From assembly GCF_009834915.1 (NCBI RefSeq), contig NZ_WVHS01000001.1, forward strand, positions 1,116,001 through 1,180,000: a stretch of 64,000 nucleotides of DNA, given 5' to 3'. Position numbers and translations under genes: made by a program. Under the pieces are notes generated by a model. It had not been told where the DNA came from, made no database searches, and worked only from the letters and a program-made list of their open reading frames with translations. Below are positions 59,570 through 64,000 of this stretch, piece after piece. This DNA is from Hufsiella ginkgonis. Lineage in GTDB: Bacteria; Bacteroidota; Bacteroidia; Sphingobacteriales; Sphingobacteriaceae. Numbering within the stretch: the stretch's first letter is position 1; every line of letters begins with the position of its first letter.

Positions 59570-60379
59570 CTAAAAGATATTATACAAATTATATTCCACC
59601 CGCACCAGGTACTTGTTCTTAACTGTTCGCCGCATATTGTTCCATAGCTGCAGCTGCCGGGAAGCATCCACCCGCACCTTGCTGCCGAAGATGAATTGCA
59701 CGGCAGGTGCAACGTCCATCAGGTGCTGGTTTTTTCCGGGATTCGACTTCCCGAGAAACTCGAGGTATAAATTCATATTCGTTTGCTTGTAATCTTTATA
59801 CACCCTGGGGAATACCAGGTAGCCGGAAGAAAATGTGTAACCGATGCTTTCTGAAGGGTAGCCGTGAAGCGCATGGTGTGTATCGTTCACATCCAGCATA
59901 CGGGTATAACTTGCCGAAGCAGACAATGCCAGCTTATGCAGTAGCTGGGTGACGATCAGCCCGCCCTGGATGCCGGTATTATCGCCCTCCAGGCTGATGT
60001 CGTCGTTCACCATCAGGTTCTTGCTTGAGGTATACCTGCCGAAAACGGCGCTGCGGGTATGGCGCTGTACCCTGTCGGCCGACAAAAACCGGTACTTGGC
60101 GTAAAAAGAAACGGCCTCCAGGCGTTGTTGCTTCCTGTAATAGTCTGACAGATAAGCGCTTGCATGCACCATCAGGTTCTTGGTGACACCAGTCATCAGC
60201 TCCAGTCCCGTGCGTGTACGGATCTCTGAGCCGAACATGCCTTCGTTCATTAACCGGATGCCCAGGCCGCCGCGCGGCATATTGCTGGCTGGCTCGGTAG
60301 ATACATAAAGCTCCTGCGCAAAGAGGTCCCCGGCCGGCAGCATGGCTGCGACCAGGAAGATCTTTATCATCCGTTTCAT
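59570..60379 (-). CDS. Outer membrane beta-barrel protein linked to heavy-metal proteins
   Basis: The 269-residue protein has a signal peptide (IFLVAAMLPAGDLFAQ) and then alternating aromatic/polar strands (GGLGIRLMNEGMFG, KNLMVHASAYLSDYY, RSAVFGRYTSSKNLMVNDDI, SIGYTFSSGYLVFP, MNLYLEFLGKSNPG) ending in VRVEYNLYNIF. The closing aromatic Phe is typical of outer membrane barrels. Its start overlaps the stop of the HMA protein gene (ATGA), so it is coupled to the metal cluster and may move metal or metal-ligand complexes. No porin family could be named. Confidence 0.8.
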   Translation of the reverse strand: MKRMIKIFLVAAMLPAGDLFAQELYVSTEPASNMPRGGLGIRLMNEGMFGSEIRTRTGLELMTGVTKNLMVHASAYLSDYYRKQQRLEAVSFYAKYRFLSADRVQRHTRSAVFGRYTSSKNLMVNDDISLEGDNTGIQGGLIVTQLLHKLALSASASYTRMLDVNDTHHALHGYPSESIGYTFSSGYLVFPRVYKDYKQTNMNLYLEFLGKSNPGKNQHLMDVAPAVQFIFGSKVRVDASRQLQLWNNMRRTVKNKYLVRVEYNLYNIF

Positions 60380-60900
60380 CAGATGGTTACGTGAACAACT
60401 TTATCCTTACCCATCACACCGCTCTTGTAGCATGAATAGGTGGTTTGCGCGGCATACTTTTTAAAATCGCCGGCCGGGATGAAGTCCTTGTTGATCACGG
60501 TTAGCTTTACTTCGCCATCGAGCGTTTTCTCGGCGACATTCATAAAATGATAGAGCTTGCCCTCGTAACGATAGTGAAAGTTGTTACTGATGGCTACCTG
60601 ATCAAAGCTGAGCGTTACCACCAACTTGCTTACCGAAAACCCTGCCGATTTAACCTTTGACTTAATCTGGTCGAGGTCAACCGATTGGCCTTTCTTAAAG
60701 ATTAACGTGTACACACCCGTATTCAGGTTTGGCTTAATTTCGCCGATAAAGCCGAGGGTTTTAAGCGATTTCTCTGTAGCCAGCTGGCACATAGAGCAAG
60801 TAAGCCCGCTCACCTGCACTTCGGCACGGGTTTGCGACCAGGAAGTATGAGAGGCTATGAGAAGTGCAGCGATTGCCGCTGCTATTTTGAAGATTTTCAT
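60379..60900 (-). CDS. Secreted heavy-metal-associated (HMA) domain protein, CSMC type
   Basis: The 173-residue product has a signal peptide (FKIAAAIAALLIASHTSWSQ). An HMA-like ferredoxin fold (about 25-95) follows, with metal motif GLTCSMCQLATEKSLKTLG (CxxC as CSMC). A C-terminal extension from about 95 to 173 (LVVTLSFDQVAISNNFHYRY, LYHFMNVAEKTLDGEVKLTV) holds one further Cys (TTYSCYKSG). Usual HMA chaperones are cytoplasmic and about 70 residues, so the exported longer form is unusual. It lies between another HMA gene and the barrel gene, suggesting copper or similar metal handling in the periplasm. Confidence 0.87.
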   Translation of the reverse strand: MKIFKIAAAIAALLIASHTSWSQTRAEVQVSGLTCSMCQLATEKSLKTLGFIGEIKPNLNTGVYTLIFKKGQSVDLDQIKSKVKSAGFSVSKLVVTLSFDQVAISNNFHYRYEGKLYHFMNVAEKTLDGEVKLTVINKDFIPAGDFKKYAAQTTYSCYKSGVMGKDKVVHVTI

Positions 60901-60985
60901 CGTGTTTGGATTATAGTGAACTTGATTGGGAAACAGAGAATGGCCAGGCCATACCTGGCCATTCTTTGTTTCTATTCTCTACACA

Positions 60986-61333
60986 TTATTGCACAGGTGC
61001 GCGATCATACCGGCAGCATTCGTCTAACTCGCTGTAAGCTTTGTCGTTAGCACGAACTTTGTCGGTATCGTAACCGGCTGCGGCCACTTTCTGGTGGATC
61101 TGCCCGAGCTTGATCTTCTGGGGATCGTACGTAACGGTTAGCTTCTTGGTGTCTTCGTTCCACGAAGCTTTGGTTACGCCATCAGTTTTAAGCGCGGTTT
61201 CGATGTGTTTTTTGCAGGCGCCACAGTTACCATAAACTTTAAAAGTGGTGGTTTCCGGCTTGGTATCCGCAAAAACGGGAGATAGCGTGATAAGGAGGAA
61301 TAAGGTTAAAAAAGAAATTTTCAATGTTTTCAT
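60986..61333 (-). CDS. Secreted HMA domain protein, CGAC type
   Basis: The 115-residue product has a signal peptide (ISFLTLFLLITLSPVFA) and one HMA domain (about 27-95) with metal-binding NCGACKKHIETALK (CGAC). TKKLTVTYDPQKIKLGQIHQ and KVAAAGYDTDKVRANDKAYS complete the fold. The short tail ends ELDECCRYDRAPVQ, and its Cys-Cys pair may add a third metal ligand site. Secreted MerP-like proteins of this size act as periplasmic scavengers of mercury or copper. A copper role fits the HYC_CC_PP neighbour upstream. Both genes are on the minus strand with about 85 bases between them. Confidence 0.9.
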   Translation of the reverse strand: MKTLKISFLTLFLLITLSPVFADTKPETTTFKVYGNCGACKKHIETALKTDGVTKASWNEDTKKLTVTYDPQKIKLGQIHQKVAAAGYDTDKVRANDKAYSELDECCRYDRAPVQ

Positions 61334-61418
61334 GATTTGATTTTTTGTGATTAAATGTAAACACCTGCAGCAACGGTCCGCAGCATAGGCATTAAAGCCT
61401 GGAGAAAACGGTCAATCA

Positions 61419-61802
61419 TCAAATCCTGAACACGCAGTTCCGGATGGTAAGGGGTACCGGGGCTACGGGTGGCGAGTGCGCGGCCGAAACGGCTTGCCAG
61501 GCGTGCATCGAAAACTGTGCGGAAAAACAGCTCAAAGTAAGTACAAACAGATCGATTCCCGTTGGTACCGGCGCTTTCGCGATCATTCCGGTAGCATGTT
61601 CATCCGCTATGCGAACGGTCACCTTTTTGTTCTTGCAGCATTTATCTTCTTTCTCCGAAAGTGCCTTGCAGCACGATTTTGCCGCCTGGTTAATAGAAAC
61701 CTTCGAAAGCTTCTTTCCGCAGAAATGCAGGCTCATGGCGAACCCGGTCGAGGTGACCAGGTAAATACACAATACCATAATTGCTGCAATGCGCTTTGCC
61801 AT
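61419..61802 (-). CDS. HYC_CC_PP family cysteine-rich protein
   Basis: The 127-residue protein has an N-terminal hydrophobic segment (AAIMVLCIYLVTSTGFAMSL) followed by HFCGKKL (HxC), AKSCCKAL and DKCCKNKK (two CC pairs). A second hydrophobic stretch (GIDLFVLTLSCFSAQFSM) precedes SPPVAPVPL and the terminal NCVFRI. The order HxC, CC, CC, PP and the final FRI are the marks of the Bacteroidota HYC_CC_PP family, which is often found beside copper or other metal transport genes. Function unproven; metal binding by the Cys pairs is likely. It is the first gene of the minus-strand metal group. Confidence 0.85.
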   Translation of the reverse strand: MAKRIAAIMVLCIYLVTSTGFAMSLHFCGKKLSKVSINQAAKSCCKALSEKEDKCCKNKKVTVRIADEHATGMIAKAPVPTGIDLFVLTLSCFSAQFSMHAWQAVSAAHSPPVAPVPLTIRNCVFRI

Positions 61803-61849
61803 TATGCAAAAGTACGATGATTTGATGCAGAAAGTATCATCGGCGTATC

Positions 61850-61885
61850 AAAAAAAAAATCCCGTTATGTTTAAACATAACGGGA
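61850..61885 (-). terminator. Rho-independent terminator of the OmpA-family gene
   Basis: The perfect 26-base palindrome at 61860-61885 (TCCCGTTATGTTTAAACATA then ACGGGA) is followed on the minus strand by ten T residues (A tract at 61850-61859). It lies 24 bases past the OmpA-family stop and before the HYC_CC_PP gene, separating the two. Confidence 0.9.
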
Positions 61886-61909
61886 CCCGTAGATATATGA
61901 TGGAGTTAA

Positions 61910-62593
61910 TTATTGTCCGGCACTTGCTTTTGCTTCCTGCTTTAACTGGTCGTTGGCAACGATCACGATCTCAACGCGACGATTCTGTGCTTTCCCGGCC
62001 GCAGTGGTGTTATCACCGATAGGCTCAGATTCGCCCTTACCCACAGTAGTTAACCTTGCACCGGCAATTCCCTGCGTTACCGCATAGTTTCTAACGGCAT
62101 TGGCACGTGCTTCTGAAAGGGTTTGGTTATATGCATCGGTACCATCGCCATCGGTATGGCCGATCACCAGGATATTGGTTTCAGGGTTATTTTTCATGGT
62201 AGTGGCCAGGTTGGCGATATTGGTCATCGCATTGCTCTTCAGGTCGGATTTGTTGGTGTCGAACAGGATCCCGGAGTCGAATTTCACGATAAGGCCTTCG
62301 TCGGCCGAGATCACTTCTGCACCGGGAACGGTTTTGCGGATCTCTTCGGCCTGGCGGTCCATCTTACGGCCGATAAAAGCGCCGGCTGTACCGCCGATCG
62401 CACCACCGATGATGGCGCCAACCGCCGTGTTACCTGCTTTTTTACCGATCAATGCGCCCAATGTACCACCGGCCGCAGAACCGATCACCGCACCTTTTTG
62501 AGTTTTGCTTAAACTGCTGCAACTGGTACCGATCATGGAGGCGGTAGCCAATGCCACACAGGTTATCGCTATTTTAATTTTCAACGTTTTCAT
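61910..62593 (-). CDS. OmpA-family lipoprotein with glycine zipper
   Basis: From ATG 62593 (MKTLKIKIAITCVALATASM) the product is about 227 residues with lipobox MIGTSC. A glycine-zipper segment (about 40-85: GAVIGSAAGGTLGALIGKKA, AVGAIIGGAIGGTAGAFIGR) precedes a C-terminal OmpA domain (about 105-215) with GILFDTNKSDLKSNAMTNIA, ILVIGHTDGDGTDAYNQTLS and EARANAVRNYAV. The last has the Asp and Arg that bind diaminopimelate in peptidoglycan. It probably tethers the outer membrane to the wall (Pal/YiaD-like). The frame extends to 62653, but the -7 box at 62632-62639 and the signal peptide favour 62593. Confidence 0.93.
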   Translation of the reverse strand: MKTLKIKIAITCVALATASMIGTSCSSLSKTQKGAVIGSAAGGTLGALIGKKAGNTAVGAIIGGAIGGTAGAFIGRKMDRQAEEIRKTVPGAEVISADEGLIVKFDSGILFDTNKSDLKSNAMTNIANLATTMKNNPETNILVIGHTDGDGTDAYNQTLSEARANAVRNYAVTQGIAGARLTTVGKGESEPIGDNTTAAGKAQNRRVEIVIVANDQLKQEAKASAGQ

Positions 62594-62631
62594 AATAATA
62601 TTCTTTAGTCCGGTAATTCCAATTAGGATGC

Positions 62632-62639
62632 CAAACGTA
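62632..62639 (-). promoter_or_regulatory. -7 promoter box of the OmpA-family gene
   Basis: TACGTTTG on the minus strand, an exact TAnnTTTG match, lies 38 bases before the ATG at 62593. Confidence 0.6.
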
Positions 62640-62818
62640 TATATACGTGTCACAACACTGTATCACAAGGATTTAACCGCGACGCAAGTTCCCTTCTCGC
62701 GTCATCATGACCATTTTTTAGTACATATCACAGCGGGAAATGCACCATTCGTCGCCAAAATCCGTCCTCCCGTCGGTATTTTTATACTGTATTACCGCAA
62801 TTCGGATATCTTCGGAAC

Positions 62819-63895
62819 ATGCAAAAGGAGTTGTCGTTTTATAACAGGTATAGCTGGCTAAGGATCAACATCAAGTATGGCTTGCTGCTGGGTTTGCTTA
62901 TCGGCACACTGCTTTGCATATTCCGTTCGATCATCCAGGGGCAGATCATCCCGGGGAGGAGCATTCTTTATAACATGCTTTTTAGCGTGGTAATTTCGCT
63001 AAGTATTTGCAACAGCACGTGGGTGATGGAATGTTTATGGAAACTCAGGTCCGGGAAGTACTGGCAGTTTATCGCGCTTTATTACATTGGTTGCCTAGCG
63101 GGAATGGTGATCGGGATCGAGCTGACGTATGTGCTGATCTCTTTTATTTTCCACACGAAGTATGTGTTTCTCAGTCACCCCGCCGATCTCATGGCAAGCT
63201 GCTTCATTGTCCTGCTGGTATGCACTATTATATACACCTACAAATCTCAGCGGGAAGCGCTGTATAATAAGATCAAAGAAAAAGAGCTCGATATGGCAAA
63301 GCTCAGCCAGCTTAAAACGGAGGCCGAGCTGCAGGCGCTGCAGTCGAAGATCAACCCGCACTTTTTGTACAACGCGCTTAATTCCATAGCGGGACTGATC
63401 CACGAAGATGCCGGCAAAGCGGAAGACATGACCATAAAGCTCTCCAAGTTATTTCGCTACAGCATGAACGCTAAACACGAAAACTACGCTACCATCGAAG
63501 AGGAGCTGGAGGCAGTGAACACCTATCTCGACATTGAAAAGGTACGGTTTGGCGGCAGGATCAATTTCGAAGTACAAGTGACCGAAAAGACCTATGGCGT
63601 ACGGATCCCGCGGTTCCTTATTCAACCGCTGGTGGAAAATTCGCTTAAGCACGGCCTTAACAACGTAACAACAGGCGGAAAGCTTTCCGTAAACATTTAT
63701 CGTGCTGACCACGGGATCGTGATAGAGGTGGCAGACAACGGGGCACCCTTCCCCGCGGAGTTAACCGCAGGCTACGGGCTGCAAAGCACTTACGACAAAC
63801 TGAACCTGTTGCATCCGGACCAATACGAAGTGCAGCTGATCAACCACCCAGACAAAAAGGTCCGGATCGCTATTCAAATCAACCAGCCGCTATGA
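62819..63895 (+). CDS. LytS-type sensor histidine kinase
   Basis: The 358-residue protein has about four N-terminal transmembrane helices (about 20-140: YGLLLGLLIGTLLCIFRSII, FIALYYIGCLAGMVIGIELT, ASCFIVLLVCTIIYTY). A linker coiled coil follows, then the His_kinase domain LQSKINPHFLYNALNSIAGL (phosphorylated His, about 182). HATPase has LIQPLVENSLKHGL (N-box) and VIEVADNGAPFP. This is the membrane kinase type that pairs with LytTR response regulators. The next gene overlaps by ATGA and starts as a receiver domain. A TATCTTCG box lies 5 bases before the ATG, so a very short leader is possible. Confidence 0.94.
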   Translation: MQKELSFYNRYSWLRINIKYGLLLGLLIGTLLCIFRSIIQGQIIPGRSILYNMLFSVVISLSICNSTWVMECLWKLRSGKYWQFIALYYIGCLAGMVIGIELTYVLISFIFHTKYVFLSHPADLMASCFIVLLVCTIIYTYKSQREALYNKIKEKELDMAKLSQLKTEAELQALQSKINPHFLYNALNSIAGLIHEDAGKAEDMTIKLSKLFRYSMNAKHENYATIEEELEAVNTYLDIEKVRFGGRINFEVQVTEKTYGVRIPRFLIQPLVENSLKHGLNNVTTGGKLSVNIYRADHGIVIEVADNGAPFPAELTAGYGLQSTYDKLNLLHPDQYEVQLINHPDKKVRIAIQINQPL

Positions 63896-64000
63896 TAACC
63901 TATAAAACACTGCTGATCGACGATGAGCCCCTTGCCAGGCAGCGATTAAAGCGCCTATTACAACCATTCGGGCAGTTCGACATTGTCGGCGAAGCCTCCA
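63892..64000 (+). CDS. Response regulator, probably LytTR type, N-terminal 36 residues
   Basis: The partial product MITYKTLLIDDEPLARQRLK then RLLQPFGQFDIVGEAS runs off the window. LLIDDEPLARQRL is the acidic pocket of a receiver domain, in the form typical of LytR/AlgR-type regulators. Its ATG overlaps the TGA of the LytS-type kinase gene, so it is the cognate partner. The DNA-binding domain is outside the window, so the LytTR class is inferred from the partner. Confidence 0.85.
   Translation, partial: MITYKTLLIDDEPLARQRLKRLLQPFGQFDIVGEAS

Noticed and set aside
1-64000. tRNA, rRNA, riboswitch or mobile element genes
   Set aside because: Gaps were read on both strands. None showed a tRNA-like cloverleaf, rRNA sequence, a riboswitch core I recognise, or transposase or integrase motifs.

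Overview
The window is a chromosomal stretch of a Bacteroidota bacterium, most likely in the Sphingobacteriales/Chitinophagales range. The evidence is a SusC/SusD pair, several TonB-dependent or TonB-like proteins, one type A and one type B C-terminal signal of the type IX secretion system (T9SS), families largely confined to the phylum (HYC_CC_PP, DUF5723, SusD-like_2), and repeated TAnnTTTG promoter -7 boxes a short distance upstream of start codons. Base composition looks moderate (around half G+C by eye). No phage, transposase, CRISPR array, rRNA or tRNA gene was seen. The gene set is mostly housekeeping and cell-envelope.

Layout. 1-4300: the start of a bestrophin-type channel gene, a GHL10 glycoside hydrolase-like protein, a membrane coiled-coil protein, an orphan ECF sigma factor and a secreted TPR-type protein. 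4308-8940: a TonB-dependent receptor and, divergently, a large T9SS type B cargo protein. 8990-15430: a SusC-SusD-DUF4397 lipoprotein operon with a divergent DeoR-type regulator. 15465-26604: an AI-2E family permease, purN and purH, then the elongasome operon mreB-mreC-mreD-mrdA-rodA, an acidic Pro/Glu-rich protein and thymidine kinase. 26623-36991: a T9SS type A subtilase, a flippase-like/phosphatase pair, an L,D-transpeptidase with a coupled partner, and a Tat-exported TIM-barrel protein coupled to a 7TM histidine kinase. 36988-46161: hisS, a PepSY_TM protein, a low-molecular-weight phosphatase, an S1/P1 nuclease, fumC, a DUF5723 protein and a serine hydrolase. 46281-54987: a CheY-like regulator, ybaB, glgC-glgA, a MORN protein, polA and a PNPOx-type protein. 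55134-64000: an FAD oxidoreductase, a 38-residue membrane miniprotein, YtxH, amidase, a YfiT/DinB protein, a Cys-rich heavy-metal group (HYC_CC_PP, two secreted HMA proteins, an outer-membrane protein), an OmpA lipoprotein, and a LytS-type kinase overlapping the start of its response regulator.

What stands out. (1) The gaps hold a set of short elements in which degenerate 6-8 base words are repeated in tandem on the left and as reverse complements on the right. Several share a central GCGCC...ACAG core, and they usually start exactly at a stop codon or next to a start codon. Some form the upstream part of the purN and mreB promoters, and some supply the last codons of genes. (2) Two gaps hold what read as decayed genes: a LytTR response regulator remnant between fumC and the DUF5723 gene, and a Uma2-like fragment between hisS and the PepSY_TM gene. 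(3) A 38-residue single-pass membrane protein lies behind a perfect 10-bp hairpin. I did not find a clearly novel multi-gene system. The intergenic elements are the best candidate for something undescribed.
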